A stretch of 64,000 nucleotides of DNA from Oceanobacillus profundus (GTDB taxonomy: Bacteria > Bacillota > Bacilli > Bacillales > Amphibacillaceae). The translations under genes and the position numbers were made by a program. The notes below the pieces were generated by a model, which searched no databases, had not been told where the DNA came from, and was given only the letters and a program-made list of their open reading frames with translations. Where the stretch lies: NCBI RefSeq assembly GCF_003515705.1, contig NZ_QWEH01000004.1, forward strand, positions 300,326 to 364,325, in the 5' to 3' direction. Below, piece by piece: positions 47,563 through 56,423 of the stretch. Numbering within the stretch: the stretch's first letter is position 1; every line of letters starts with the position of its first letter.

Positions 47563-49200
47563 ATGAAAGCAATAGTGGATATCGATTTACAAACGTTATT
47601 ATTCGAGTTTATTGGTGGTTTAGGAATATTCTTACTCGGTATAAAATTTATGGGAGACGGGCTTCAAAAGTCAGCAGGCGACCGTCTGCGCAATATATTA
47701 GACCGGTTTACCACCAACCCATTTCTAGGCGTTTTAGCAGGGATTATCGTAACATGTTTGATTCAGAGTAGTTCAGGAACAACTGTACTCACGGTTGGTT
47801 TGGTTAATGCTGGATTTATGACGCTAAGACAAGCAATTGGAGTTATTATGGGTGCTAATATTGGTACGACAATAACCGCGTTTGTTATCGGGCTTGATAT
47901 TGGCGAATACGCTTTACCAATTCTTGCAATTGGTGCATTAATTTTATTCTTCTTTAAAAATCAAAAGGTTACCGCAGTTGGACAAACTATTTTTGGTTTC
48001 GGAGCATTATTTTTCGGTTTAGAATTAATGAGTAGTGGAATGTCTCCATTGCGTTCTCTTGAGGCATTTCATGAATTAACAGTAAGTATGGCTGCAAGCC
48101 CAGTATTAGGAGTAGTTGTTGGTACAGTATTTACATTAATTGTACAGAGTTCAAGCGCAACGATTGGTATCCTTCAGGGACTATTCTCAGAAGGAGCGAT
48201 AGCATTAGAAGCAGCTATTCCAGTATTATTCGGAGATAATATTGGTACAACAATAACAGCAGTCTTGGCCGCAATAGGTACAAGTATTACAGCTAAAAGA
48301 GCTGCATTAACACATGTTATTTTTAATCTTGTAGGAACAATCATTTTCCTTATATTCCTAGGATTATTTACAAGTTATGTCGGCTATTTACAGGCGAGCT
48401 TAAATTTAAATCCTGAAATGACTATCGCCTTTGCGCACGGTAGTTTTAATATTATTAATACGTTGATTCAAGTTTGGTTTATAGGTGCCTTAGCATGGAT
48501 TGTAACAAAAATTATTCCAGGTGAGGATACAATTATCGAATATAATCCAAAACACCTAGATCCTATTTTTATTCAACAGTCATCAACGCTAGCATTGGAT
48601 CAAGCAAAAGCAGAAATTATTCGGATGGGTGAATATGCACATCAAGGCTTAGAGGAAACGAATCTGTACGTTACCACACAAAACCAAAAACATTCGGAAA
48701 TGGCGATGCAGGTTGAAGGCGCACTAAATAACTTAGACCGTAAAATAACGGATTATCTCGTTAATATTGCAGCTGGATCATTATCTGATGCGGAAAGTGT
48801 AAAGCACACTTCATTAATGAATTCAGTTCGTGATATTGAAAGAATTGGCGATCATTATGAGAATATTATTGAGTTAATTGATTATAAAATATCGAATAAA
48901 GTTAACTTAACAGAGCAAGCACTGGAAGATTTAAATACGATGTTTGATTTAACACTCTTAACGGTTAAGCAAGCAGTAGAATCACTTGATAAAATGGATC
49001 GTGAAGCGGCATTAGAAGTTATCCAAAAAGAAGATAAAATCGACAAAATGGAGCGCCAATTCCGCAAAAAGCATATCATTCGTATGAATGAAGGATTATG
49101 CAGTGGGTCAGCTGGTATCGTTTTTGTAGATATTATCAGTAACTTGGAACGAATTGGTGATCATGCAGTTAATATTGCCGAAGAAGTTTTAGGTGAGTAA
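47563..49200 (+). CDS. Na+/phosphate symporter (NptA/PF02690 type)
   Basis: A 545-residue sodium-dependent phosphate cotransporter. Two repeats of the Na/Pi domain carry QSSSGTTVLTVGLVNAG and QSSSATIGILQGLFSEG, with about eight to nine membrane helices (residues 10-320). A PhoU-like helical domain follows (about 350-540: SVRDIERIGDHYENIIE and NLERIGDHAVNIAEE). It imports phosphate or a related anion using the sodium gradient. The start is unsure: ATG 47563 has only GAAGGG directly in front, GTG 47575 is an alternative. PhoP-box-like repeats upstream suggest induction on phosphate limitation. Confidence 0.92.
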   Translation: MKAIVDIDLQTLLFEFIGGLGIFLLGIKFMGDGLQKSAGDRLRNILDRFTTNPFLGVLAGIIVTCLIQSSSGTTVLTVGLVNAGFMTLRQAIGVIMGANIGTTITAFVIGLDIGEYALPILAIGALILFFFKNQKVTAVGQTIFGFGALFFGLELMSSGMSPLRSLEAFHELTVSMAASPVLGVVVGTVFTLIVQSSSATIGILQGLFSEGAIALEAAIPVLFGDNIGTTITAVLAAIGTSITAKRAALTHVIFNLVGTIIFLIFLGLFTSYVGYLQASLNLNPEMTIAFAHGSFNIINTLIQVWFIGALAWIVTKIIPGEDTIIEYNPKHLDPIFIQQSSTLALDQAKAEIIRMGEYAHQGLEETNLYVTTQNQKHSEMAMQVEGALNNLDRKITDYLVNIAAGSLSDAESVKHTSLMNSVRDIERIGDHYENIIELIDYKISNKVNLTEQALEDLNTMFDLTLLTVKQAVESLDKMDREAALEVIQKEDKIDKMERQFRKKHIIRMNEGLCSGSAGIVFVDIISNLERIGDHAVNIAEEVLGE

Positions 49201-49201
49201 A

Positions 49202-49230
49202 TAAAAGGGGGGAGACCTCCTTTTTTTATT
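49202..49230 (+). terminator. Terminator of the Na+/Pi symporter gene
   Basis: AAAAGGGGGG and CCTCCTTTTTTT pair around GAGA soon after the stop codon. Confidence 0.75.
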
Positions 49231-49280
49231 ATATAAAATTAAAATTTTCTACAAAAAATAACAATTTATCCATTTATGTG

Positions 49281-49309
49281 TTGAAATAAATTTTAGAACG
49301 TGATATTAT
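49281..49309 (+). promoter_or_regulatory. tRNA operon promoter P1
   Basis: TTGAAA (49281-49286), 17 bases, TATTAT (49304-49309), with TGA just before the -10 (extended type). Confidence 0.6.
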
Positions 49310-49388
49310 AAATCTCGCAGTCGCAGAAAAGACAAGTACATAAAAATTTTGCGTTTGATTATAAAGTTTTGTGTTGTGCAAAAAAGTA

Positions 49389-49417
49389 TTGACAGCAAAT
49401 CTAAAACATGGTAAATT
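49389..49417 (+). promoter_or_regulatory. tRNA operon promoter P2
   Basis: TTGACA (49389-49394), 17 bases, TAAATT (49412-49417), with TGG before the -10. It lies about 95 bases before the first tRNA. No gene is present between 49231 and 49511. Confidence 0.6.
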
Positions 49418-49511
49418 ATATTTTGTCGCTAATAACCTATAAGAAGTAATAATTACTAAAAAGTTAAAATTACAAATTGAAATAAAAATTTCAGACATGT
49501 TTTCTAACTAT

Positions 49512-49586
49512 TCCACAGTAGCTCAGTGGTAGAGCTATCGGCTGTTAACCGATCGGTCGTAGGTTCGAATCCTACCTGTGGAGCCA
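49512..49586 (+). tRNA. tRNA-Asn (GTT)
   Basis: Acceptor arms TCCACAG / CTGTGGA, anticodon loop CTGTTAA, T loop TTCGAAT and encoded CCA. First of six tRNAs. Confidence 0.97.
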
Positions 49587-49589
49587 AGT

Positions 49590-49666
49590 GGCGGCGTAGC
49601 TCAGCTGGCGAGAGCGTACGGTTCATACCCGTGAGGTCGTGGGTTCGATCCCCTCCGCCGCTACCA
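49590..49666 (+). tRNA. tRNA-Met (CAT), elongator
   Basis: Acceptor GGCGGCG / CGCCGCT, anticodon loop TTCATAC, CCA encoded. The body resembles elongator tRNA-Met of Bacillus. The T stem GTGGG / CCCTC has a T-T mismatch at its second pair. Confidence 0.88.
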
Positions 49667-49686
49667 TACATAATTAATTACATAAT

Positions 49687-49763
49687 GGCGGTCGTGGCGA
49701 AGTGGTTAACGCACCGGATTGTGGCTCCGGCATACGTGGGTTCAATCCCCACCGGTCGCCCCA
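49687..49763 (+). tRNA. tRNA-His (GTG)
   Basis: The anticodon loop is TTGTGGC. An extra 5' G (49687) faces the C before CCA, the identity mark of tRNA-His. CCA is encoded. Confidence 0.96.
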
Positions 49764-49781
49764 TTATTTAACAAATTTCCA

Positions 49782-49858
49782 GGACCCTTAGCTCAGTTGG
49801 TTAGAGCTATCGGCTCATAACCGATCGGTCGCAGGTTCGAGTCCTGCAGGGTCCACCA
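49782..49858 (+). tRNA. tRNA with CAT anticodon, probably Ile2 (lysidine type)
   Basis: Acceptor GGACCCT / AGGGTCC, anticodon loop CTCATAA, CCA encoded. It differs from the Met tRNA at 49590 and, by wording of its acceptor and D arm, resembles Bacillus tRNA-Ile(CAT). There the C34 is changed to lysidine to read ATA. Confidence 0.75.
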
Positions 49859-49867
49859 AAAAAATAC

Positions 49868-49960
49868 GGAGGTATACCCAAGTCCGGCTGAAGGGATCGG
49901 TCTTGAAAACCGACAGGCGGGTCAAACCGCGCGGGGGTTCGAATCCCTCTACCTCCTCCA
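49868..49960 (+). tRNA. tRNA-Ser (TGA)
   Basis: Class II tRNA with a long variable arm, acceptor GGAGGTA / TACCTCC, anticodon loop CTTGAAA and encoded CCA. Confidence 0.96.
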
Positions 49961-50002
49961 TTTAGTATTTTATAAGCAGACTAGATTTTATAATTACATA
50001 AC

Positions 50003-50075
<73 letters not shown>

Positions 50076-50081
50076 CTTTCC

Positions 50082-50107
50082 AAACAAGCATATTGCTTGT
50101 TTTTTCT
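50082..50107 (+). terminator. Terminator of the tRNA operon
   Basis: AAACAAGC / GCTTGTTT with a 5-base loop, followed by TTTTTC. Confidence 0.88.
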
Positions 50108-50200
50108 TTTGCATAAATTAAATAATTTAATCTACCAAAAAATGATAAGATTCTTGTATTTTATAAGGCAAAAAATTTGCATGAATAGCAAAGCTCTGAT

Positions 50201-50219
50201 AACCTTTTAATTAAAGGTT
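50201..50219. promoter_or_regulatory. Inverted repeat upstream of sodA
   Basis: AACCTTTTAATTAAAGGTT is an almost perfect 19-base palindrome about 45 bases before the sodA start. It does not match PerR or Fur boxes. It could be an operator or an mRNA 5' hairpin. Confidence 0.45.
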
Positions 50220-50263
50220 CGACAAACCTTAATAACTTGGATTCATTTAAGGAGGAAAAAATT

Positions 50264-50875
50264 ATGGCAAAATTTGAACTACCTGAGTTACCTTATGCAT
50301 ACGATGCATTGGAACCAACTATCGACAAAGAGACAATGAATATTCATCATACGAAGCACCACAACACGTATGTTACCAAATTAAATGAAGCACTAGAAGG
50401 ACAAACAGATCTTCAAGGAAAATCAGTTGAAGCACTTATCAGTGATTTAAATGCAGTTCCTGAGAACATTCGTACTGCAGTACGTAATAATGGCGGAGGA
50501 CATGCTAACCACAGCTTGTTCTGGAAGCTTCTTTCATCAAATGGCGGGGGCGAGCCAACTGGCGAGCTTGCAGATAAAATCAACGCTAAATTTGGTGGGC
50601 TAGATGCATTTAAAGAACAATTTGCAGCAGCTGCAGCAGGACGTTTTGGTTCAGGCTGGGCATGGCTCGTATTAAATAATGGTGAATTAGAAATCACAAG
50701 CACTCCAAACCAAGATTCTCCATTAATGGAAGGAAAAACACCATTATTGGGCTTAGACGTTTGGGAGCATGCGTACTATCTAAACTACCAAAACAGACGT
50801 CCAGATTACATTTCAGCATTCTGGAATGTTGTTAACTGGGATGAAGTAGCAAAAAACTATAACGAAGCAAAATAA
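50264..50875 (+). CDS. sodA: Superoxide dismutase (Mn/Fe)
   Basis: A 203-residue cytoplasmic superoxide dismutase. Metal ligands are seen in [25 protein letters not shown] and [23 protein letters not shown] (Asp and His). [11 protein letters not shown] is also typical; the pattern favours manganese. ATG 50264 is preceded by AAGGAGG; an upstream in-frame ATG at 50237 would overlap it. It is monocistronic, with a strong terminator, between the tRNA cluster and yqgE. Confidence 0.98.
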   Translation: MAKFELPELPYAYDALEPTIDKETMNIHHTKHHNTYVTKLNEALEGQTDLQGKSVEALISDLNAVPENIRTAVRNNGGGHANHSLFWKLLSSNGGGEPTGELADKINAKFGGLDAFKEQFAAAAAGRFGSGWAWLVLNNGELEITSTPNQDSPLMEGKTPLLGLDVWEHAYYLNYQNRRPDYISAFWNVVNWDEVAKNYNEAK

Positions 50876-50881
50876 ATGAAG

Positions 50882-50912
50882 AAAAACACGCGGTTAATTC
50901 CGCGTGTTTTTT
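50882..50912 (+). terminator. Terminator of sodA
   Basis: AAAAACACGCGG (50882-50893) pairs with 50900-50911 around TTAATT; the right arm is a T run. Confidence 0.96.
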
Positions 50913-50970
50913 TGGTATATCTGTTACTCCTTCGTTCACACTAAGAGAGACGCAAAAGGAGTAATCGACT

Positions 50971-52242
50971 ATGCAAAAGGTGATCCTGTTTTTTCAAAAT
51001 AAAATGGAAAGTAATCGTGACTTATTGATTTTACTGCTCATTGGTGGACTCTATTCACTTGGGATTTTTCTATCCAATACGTTTGTAAATATATACTTAT
51101 GGAAACAATCAGGGGACTACATTACTATTGCTAATTATAATTTAGCAATTTGTCTATTTCAGCCAATTACTTTTATACTTGCAGGAAAGCTCGCCAAAAA
51201 GGTAGATCGGATTATTGTATTGAGATTGGGCGTTATTTTTCTATGCGTGTTTTTCTTAAGTGTTCTTCTTATTGGTGATCAAGCTTCAAAATATAACTTC
51301 TTACTCGGTAGCTTATTGGGAATTGGTTATGGTTTTTATTGGCTAGCTTATAATGTATTAACATTCGAAATAACAGAGCCTGATACGAGAGATTTTTTCA
51401 ATGGTTTTCTTGGAATTTTGCAGTCTTTAGGTGGAATGACAGGCCCACTTTTAGCTGGGGCAATTATCGCTAAAATGACCAATAATATTGGTTATACGGT
51501 TATATTTGGGATTTCCTTCGCTTTATTTGCGTGTGCCGTTGGAATTAGTTTTCTATTGAAACGCCGAGGTGCAGAAGGAGTTTTTCGCTTTAAGCGAATT
51601 TTAGGGGAAAGGCATCGTAATAAAAATTGGAATAGAATTCTTCATGCACATTTTTTTCAGGGGTTAAGAGAAGGAATTTTTGCTTTTGTTATTTCAATCT
51701 GGGTTTTCTTAGTAACAAAAAGTGAATTCGCGCTTGGAACATTTAACATGTTTCTATCGGGTCTATCTGCAGTTTTTTATTTAATTGCTACGAAATTTAT
51801 TAAACCTTCTATGCGCAAAAAGGCGATACTCGTTGGAGCAACACTTCTTTACCTTTCCCTCTTTATTATCATTATCGAGATAAACTATCTCTTACTCATG
51901 ATTTATGCAATTGTAATTGGAATTGCATACCCGGTAATAAATGTACCGTATGTATCACTTACCTTTGATGTAATCGGTAAGGCTTGGAAAGCTGGCGAAA
52001 TGCGTGTAGAATATATGGTTGTTCGTGAATTGTTTCTAAATAGTGGACGAGTTCTATCAATATTCGTTTTTCTTGCAGGCGTATATTTCTTTCGGGCGGA
52101 AGAGGTTATTCCCGTTTTACTTGCGATTTTCGGTGCAGGTCATTTTATGATTTACTTTGCAGTACGTAAGATTTATTTAGGTAGCCCAAAAAAGAAAGAG
52201 ATTTTATTAAAAGAACAAATTACAGACGAAAAAAATCGTTAA
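50971..52242 (+). CDS. yqgE: MFS-type transporter YqgE
   Basis: A 423-residue major-facilitator protein with 11-12 hydrophobic helices and a basic loop in the middle (about 195-220: LLKRRGAEGVFRFKRILGERHRNKN). The position between sodA and pbpA is that of B. subtilis yqgE. The substrate is unknown. The ATG follows AAAGGAG. A long imperfect hairpin (GGTTG...CAACC, about 52263-52310) follows but has no T run. Confidence 0.85.
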   Translation: MQKVILFFQNKMESNRDLLILLLIGGLYSLGIFLSNTFVNIYLWKQSGDYITIANYNLAICLFQPITFILAGKLAKKVDRIIVLRLGVIFLCVFFLSVLLIGDQASKYNFLLGSLLGIGYGFYWLAYNVLTFEITEPDTRDFFNGFLGILQSLGGMTGPLLAGAIIAKMTNNIGYTVIFGISFALFACAVGISFLLKRRGAEGVFRFKRILGERHRNKNWNRILHAHFFQGLREGIFAFVISIWVFLVTKSEFALGTFNMFLSGLSAVFYLIATKFIKPSMRKKAILVGATLLYLSLFIIIIEINYLLLMIYAIVIGIAYPVINVPYVSLTFDVIGKAWKAGEMRVEYMVVRELFLNSGRVLSIFVFLAGVYFFRAEEVIPVLLAIFGAGHFMIYFAVRKIYLGSPKKKEILLKEQITDEKNR

Positions 52243-52386
52243 ATATGGTAAAATTAGTGATAAGGTTGTTGATCATATAAGATAGCATAAAAATTTCTTA
52301 TCTGATCAACCAGGTCATTTACCTAAAGGCTTAAAATCGCCAAATTTACTAATGAAAAAATTATTATTTTCACTGGGGGAAAATAA

Positions 52387-54513
52387 ATGAGTAAGAAGAA
52401 AAAAAAGAAGAGAGCACAGCTGCCCTTTCGGATTAATATGTTGTTTTTTGTTGTGTTTTTATTGTTTTCCGTATTGATTCTGCAACTAGGAGTTGTTCAG
52501 ATTTTAAATGGGGAGGACTTCCAGCAGGAAATCGAACGGACGAACTTGGATACAACTAAAATCCCTGTACCCAGGGGTAAAATATATGATCGAAATGGTG
52601 ATGTTATCGTTGATAATGAAGCATTATATTCGATAACGTACACACCGCCAAAAGGAGTACAAGCAGAAGATCGTCTAGAGCTTGCAGAGACGTTAGCGGA
52701 ATACATTAAGATGGATGATGAAAAGACGCTTAAAGGGATTACCGAAAGAAATCGTAAAGAATACTGGTATTTGTTAAATAAAGAGGAGGTAGATGAACGA
52801 CTTTCAGCTGAAGAAAAAGAAAACATGTCTAATGCAGAAGTATATCAAGCTACACTCGAACGAATAACCGAGGATGAAATCCAGGATTTTTCAAAACAAG
52901 AGCTAGAAGTAATAGCAATTAAGAAGGAATTGGATAAGGCTTATTCTTTAACACCTCAGATTGTAAAAAATGAAAATGTAACTGCAGAGGAATATGCAAG
53001 AATTGCAGAGAATTTAGATAAACTACCAGGAATAAATGCTACAACAGACTGGAACCGAAAATATCCATATGGTTCTTCATTAACGAGTCTGCTTGGTAGC
53101 ATAACGACACAAGAGCAAGGAATACCAGCTGAAGAAGAAGCAAATTATTTAAGTAAAGGTTACAGCAGAAATGATCGAGTTGGTAGAAGTGGTTTAGAAC
53201 AACAATATGAGGATCTATTACGCGGCAGGAAGGAACAAATTCAATACACGACGACAAAAAACGGAACGCTTATTGGCTCGGAAACAATTGTTGAAGGTGA
53301 ACGCGGAAAAGACCTTGTTCTAACCATTGATATGGAGTTCCAAGAAGAAGTGGACAAAATCGTCCAAAAAGAATTGCAGACAGCGATCACAAAGTATCCA
53401 CATACGAATCGTTATTTGGAAGATGCTCTTGCAGTAGTGATAGATCCTCAGACAGGCGATCTTCTAGCTGTTTCAGGAATTCACTATGATCGGAAAAATG
53501 GTGAATACGAAGATGCTGCATTTAAAACCTTGTCAGATGCACATGAACCAGGGTCGGTTGTTAAGGGAGCAACTGTGTTGGCTGGTTTACAATCCGGAGT
53601 AATTACACCAGGGCAGAGCTTTTATGATAGTCCGATTAAGATTGCGGCGACACCAGCTCTGAGATCGTGGTCAACCGGATTAGGAACGGTTAATGATATA
53701 ACGGCATTACAGAAGTCCTCAAACGTGTATATGGGGTATATTGCATTAAAAATGATGGGAGAAAACCGTTACCCGTATCCGGAAAATGCTCCACCTTCAC
53801 TTAATGATAACTGGCGACAGGGCTTTCAGGAAATGCGTAACTACTATAGACAATTTGGATTAGGCTCAAGCACAGGCATTGATTTTCCACATGAATCGAC
53901 CGGTTTAGAAGGGAATATTGTTACGCCGGGTCAGTTGATGTATAATGCGATTGGCCAGTTCGATACTTATACAACCATGCAATTAGCACAATATACAGCA
54001 ACGATTGCAAACGATGGCTATCGTGTACGGCCACATTTTCTGAAAGAGGTTCATGATCCAATCGCTTCCCAGGATGAATTAGGCCCATTATACAGTTCGG
54101 TGAATACAGAAGTGCTAAATCGAATTCAAATGAGTGATGATAATATTCAACGTGTTCAAGATGGCTTCCGTCAGGTATTTCAGACACCTAACGGAACAGC
54201 GTATAGTAATTTTGGTAATTCCCCATACAATCCAGCAGGGAAAACTGGTACTGCTGAAACGGCTGTATATAGAGATGGACAAAAACTTGCTGACACACGA
54301 AATTTGGCATTAATTGGTTATGCACCGTTCGACGAGCCTGAAATCGCATTTGCAATTCTTACACCATTTACTGGAACAGAGAATAATCACAATATACCAC
54401 AACAAATTGGTAAACAAATACTGGAAACTTACTTTGACCTAAAAGAAGAACGAGATAGAGCTAGTGATGAGGATTCTGAACAAGAAGAGACAGAAGAAGA
54501 GGAACAAGAATAA
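52387..54513 (+). CDS. pbpA: Penicillin-binding protein 2A (class B transpeptidase)
   Basis: A 708-residue class B PBP that crosslinks peptidoglycan for side-wall elongation. An N-terminal helix (about 14-36) anchors it. The dimerisation domain (about 55-300) begins with PVPRGKIYDRNGDVIVDN. The transpeptidase domain shows the active serine in EPGSVVKGATV, SSN in LQKSSNVYMG, and KTGTAET. An acidic tail closes it. It follows yqgE as in B. subtilis, but the pst operon that normally comes next is absent. The start has GGGG upstream. Confidence 0.95.
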   Translation: MSKKKKKKRAQLPFRINMLFFVVFLLFSVLILQLGVVQILNGEDFQQEIERTNLDTTKIPVPRGKIYDRNGDVIVDNEALYSITYTPPKGVQAEDRLELAETLAEYIKMDDEKTLKGITERNRKEYWYLLNKEEVDERLSAEEKENMSNAEVYQATLERITEDEIQDFSKQELEVIAIKKELDKAYSLTPQIVKNENVTAEEYARIAENLDKLPGINATTDWNRKYPYGSSLTSLLGSITTQEQGIPAEEEANYLSKGYSRNDRVGRSGLEQQYEDLLRGRKEQIQYTTTKNGTLIGSETIVEGERGKDLVLTIDMEFQEEVDKIVQKELQTAITKYPHTNRYLEDALAVVIDPQTGDLLAVSGIHYDRKNGEYEDAAFKTLSDAHEPGSVVKGATVLAGLQSGVITPGQSFYDSPIKIAATPALRSWSTGLGTVNDITALQKSSNVYMGYIALKMMGENRYPYPENAPPSLNDNWRQGFQEMRNYYRQFGLGSSTGIDFPHESTGLEGNIVTPGQLMYNAIGQFDTYTTMQLAQYTATIANDGYRVRPHFLKEVHDPIASQDELGPLYSSVNTEVLNRIQMSDDNIQRVQDGFRQVFQTPNGTAYSNFGNSPYNPAGKTGTAETAVYRDGQKLADTRNLALIGYAPFDEPEIAFAILTPFTGTENNHNIPQQIGKQILETYFDLKEERDRASDEDSEQEETEEEEQE

Positions 54514-54519
54514 ATATTT

Positions 54520-54556
54520 GCCTAAAATTTCATAACGTGAGATTTTAGGCTTTTTT
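54520..54556 (+). terminator. Terminator of pbpA
   Basis: GCCTAAAAT / ATTTTAGGC with a 13-base loop and a T run. Confidence 0.9.
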
Positions 54557-54565
54557 ATAATATAA

Positions 54566-54608
54566 ATTACAAAAGGTTAACATTATCTTAATACTATTGC
54601 TATATAAT
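54566..54608 (+). promoter_or_regulatory. PhoP-box-like repeats and -10 of phoU
   Basis: ATTACA (54566), TTAACA (54577) and TTAATA (54588) lie 11 bases apart, followed 9 bases later by a perfect TATAAT (54603-54608). No SigA -35 is present, as expected when PhoP activates. Confidence 0.7.
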
Positions 54609-54665
54609 AAGACTACGACATTCCACTATTCGTGCAGAATGCAATATAAAAAATGGGGGATATGG

Positions 54666-55319
54666 ATGACAACTCGTGAACAGTTTCAAAGTGAACTTAA
54701 CGCATTGAATGAAGACATTATTAAACTGGCCAACGCAGCAGGCCAAGCTTTAGATGATGCGGTTGATGCGTTATACAGTCAGGATATAGAGCTTGCGAGG
54801 CAGGTAATTGCCAATGACAAAAAAATCGATCGCAAAGAACTTGAAATGAACGATAAAACGATTTTATTGATTGCAAAGCAACAACCAGTAGCGACCGATT
54901 TAAGAAGGGTAATTACAGCGCTAAAAATTTTAACGGATATTGAACGAATGGCTGATAATGCTAAAAACATTGCAACTGCCACGATTCATTTAGGAGAAAA
55001 TGCATCGATCATTCCGAATGATATAAGAAAAATGTATAACATGACAAAAGATATGATGTACACTGCTATACAAGCTTACAAATATGAAGATATTACAGTT
55101 GCAAGAAAGTTAGCGGTGATGGACGATGAGGTTGATCACTTGTATAAAACAATTGTTAGTGAATTATTAGGAGAAACGGCAGTAAATCCTGATAGAATTC
55201 AATATGTTATGCAAGTTGCATTCTGTGCAAGGTATTTAGAGCGATTTGCTGATCATATAACGAATATTGGAGAAAATATTCTTTATTTGGTTAAAGGCGA
55301 AAACTATAACTTAAATTAA
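54666..55319 (+). CDS. phoU: Phosphate signalling protein PhoU
   Basis: A 217-residue helical protein made of two PhoU repeats. Metal-binding motifs are seen in ILTDIERMADNAKNIA and CARYLERFADHITNIGENI. PhoU controls phosphate transport and the Pho two-component system. ATG 54666 is used because the in-frame ATG at 54597 lies upstream of the -10. It normally closes a pstSCAB-phoU operon; here it stands alone after pbpA. A strong terminator follows. Confidence 0.95.
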   Translation: MTTREQFQSELNALNEDIIKLANAAGQALDDAVDALYSQDIELARQVIANDKKIDRKELEMNDKTILLIAKQQPVATDLRRVITALKILTDIERMADNAKNIATATIHLGENASIIPNDIRKMYNMTKDMMYTAIQAYKYEDITVARKLAVMDDEVDHLYKTIVSELLGETAVNPDRIQYVMQVAFCARYLERFADHITNIGENILYLVKGENYNLN

Positions 55320-55366
55320 AAAATGCTGGCAACGGGAATCACTTCCTGCTGCCAGCATTTTTATTT
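55318..55366. terminator. Bidirectional terminator between phoU and yqzC
   Basis: AAAATGCTGGCA / TGCCAGCATTTT closes an 18-base loop that itself can pair (GGAA-TCAC-TTCC). Confidence 0.9.
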
Positions 55367-55988
55367 ATCGTGCAATTCGTTCTGCAATTTCGTAAAAACT
55401 CATATCATTCGATACTTCAAATGTTCCAATCTGGACGTGAAGACTATACTCATGCTCGTCCAAATAACTGTTAAATTCTGAAGCATTGTCAATAATATTT
55501 TGTTCAGCTAGAAGTGCACTAATATCAGAGGAAGCCATTCCTGGGCTAATTGTTAACGTGTACTGAACAACGTTATTTTCAGGTTCTTTCTCTACATTTT
55601 CTTTATTATCTTCTTTTTTGATTTCATCATCTGAATCTTCGTTTGAGTCATCAGATTCATCAGACGTTTCTTTCTTTGATTTATCTTGTGATTCTTGTTT
55701 TGATTCAGCTTTTGTTTCTTTCGAGGACTTATCCTTCGTGTCGTTTTTAGGTGAATCGGATTTTTCTGTTTCTGCATTTTCTGCTTCTTGTTTTTTCTGA
55801 ACGCTATATGAAATATATTCTTGTTGATCAAGGACGGCATATCCTTCACTTTCCACGTGTTCAATCATTTCCTCAACATCGATTTCCTCCACACTTTTTA
55901 CAGAGTCTTCGACAAAATAAAAAATGATGAAAAGGATAACAGCGCTCGTCAATAATCCAACTGAAAAAGCACGTACAGTATGTTTCAT
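55365..55988 (-). CDS. yqzC: Membrane-anchored protein with MltG/YceG-like LysM domain (YqzC)
   Basis: A 207-residue protein. One N-terminal helix (about 7-26) is followed by a long Lys/Glu/Ser/Asp-rich spacer (about 65-140), then a C-terminal domain reading YTLTISPGMASSDISALLAEQNIIDNASEF...IGTFEVSNDMSFYEIAERI. That matches the substrate-binding LysM-like part of YceG/MltG but the catalytic lyase domain is absent. B. subtilis yqzC, downstream of pst, has this architecture; the symbol rests on synteny and shape. It is followed from upstream by the next minus-strand gene. Confidence 0.75.
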   Translation of the reverse strand: MKHTVRAFSVGLLTSAVILFIIFYFVEDSVKSVEEIDVEEMIEHVESEGYAVLDQQEYISYSVQKKQEAENAETEKSDSPKNDTKDKSSKETKAESKQESQDKSKKETSDESDDSNEDSDDEIKKEDNKENVEKEPENNVVQYTLTISPGMASSDISALLAEQNIIDNASEFNSYLDEHEYSLHVQIGTFEVSNDMSFYEIAERIAR

Positions 55989-56009
55989 AATTTTCTCCTT
56001 CTATACTTG

Positions 56010-56246
56010 TTAATTTGATACACTGTTTTTTTCATCATTTGAATGTACATCCTGGGTTAAATCTGCAGGCATAAGCTCTTCTTCTAAGATCTTTATTTGT
56101 TTCTTCATTTGAAATGTATCCTGCATCGACGTAATCGAAAGTTGTTCAAGCTGTGTTTCCAGCTCTTCGAATTTGTCACGCATGAAGTAGGATAAAACAA
56201 ATAGAACAACTGCAACAATTATAATGGAAATTATTGCAACTAACAT
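56010..56246 (-). CDS. yqzD: Small coiled-coil membrane protein (YqzD)
   Basis: A 78-residue protein from the ATG at 56244-56246, six bases after AAAGGAGGG; an earlier in-frame ATG at 56270 precedes that site. One membrane helix (about 2-20, LVAIISIIIVAVVLFVLSYFM) is followed by a likely coiled coil (DKFEELETQLEQLSITSMQDTFQMKKQIKILEEEL). The B. subtilis gene yqzD, paired with yqzC, encodes a similar protein. Function unknown. It lies 22 bases upstream of yqzC and is probably in the same operon. Confidence 0.72.
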   Translation of the reverse strand: MLVAIISIIIVAVVLFVLSYFMRDKFEELETQLEQLSITSMQDTFQMKKQIKILEEELMPADLTQDVHSNDEKNSVSN

Positions 56247-56327
56247 GGCATTCCCTCCTTTTGCATACATTAATAGTTATATCATAGTTTATCACATGAG
56301 AAAACCATAATTTTTTTAGTTACATTC

Positions 56328-56356
56328 TTGCTAAGTTTAAAAAACTCTGCTATTAT
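56328..56356 (+). promoter_or_regulatory. SigA promoter of rpmG
   Basis: TTGCTA (56328-56333), 17 bases, TATTAT (56351-56356), with TGC before the -10. No Zur-box-like palindrome was seen nearby. Confidence 0.6.
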
Positions 56357-56423
56357 AATTAAAGTCTGTACGTAATAATATGTATGATAAAAAAGCAAGT
56401 TGTTAAAGTTTGGAGGGAAGATC

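Noticed and set aside
55592..55864. Lys/Met/Ile-rich frames overlapping yqzC
   Set aside because: They arise from the repetitive Lys/Glu/Ser coding of the yqzC spacer in shifted frames.
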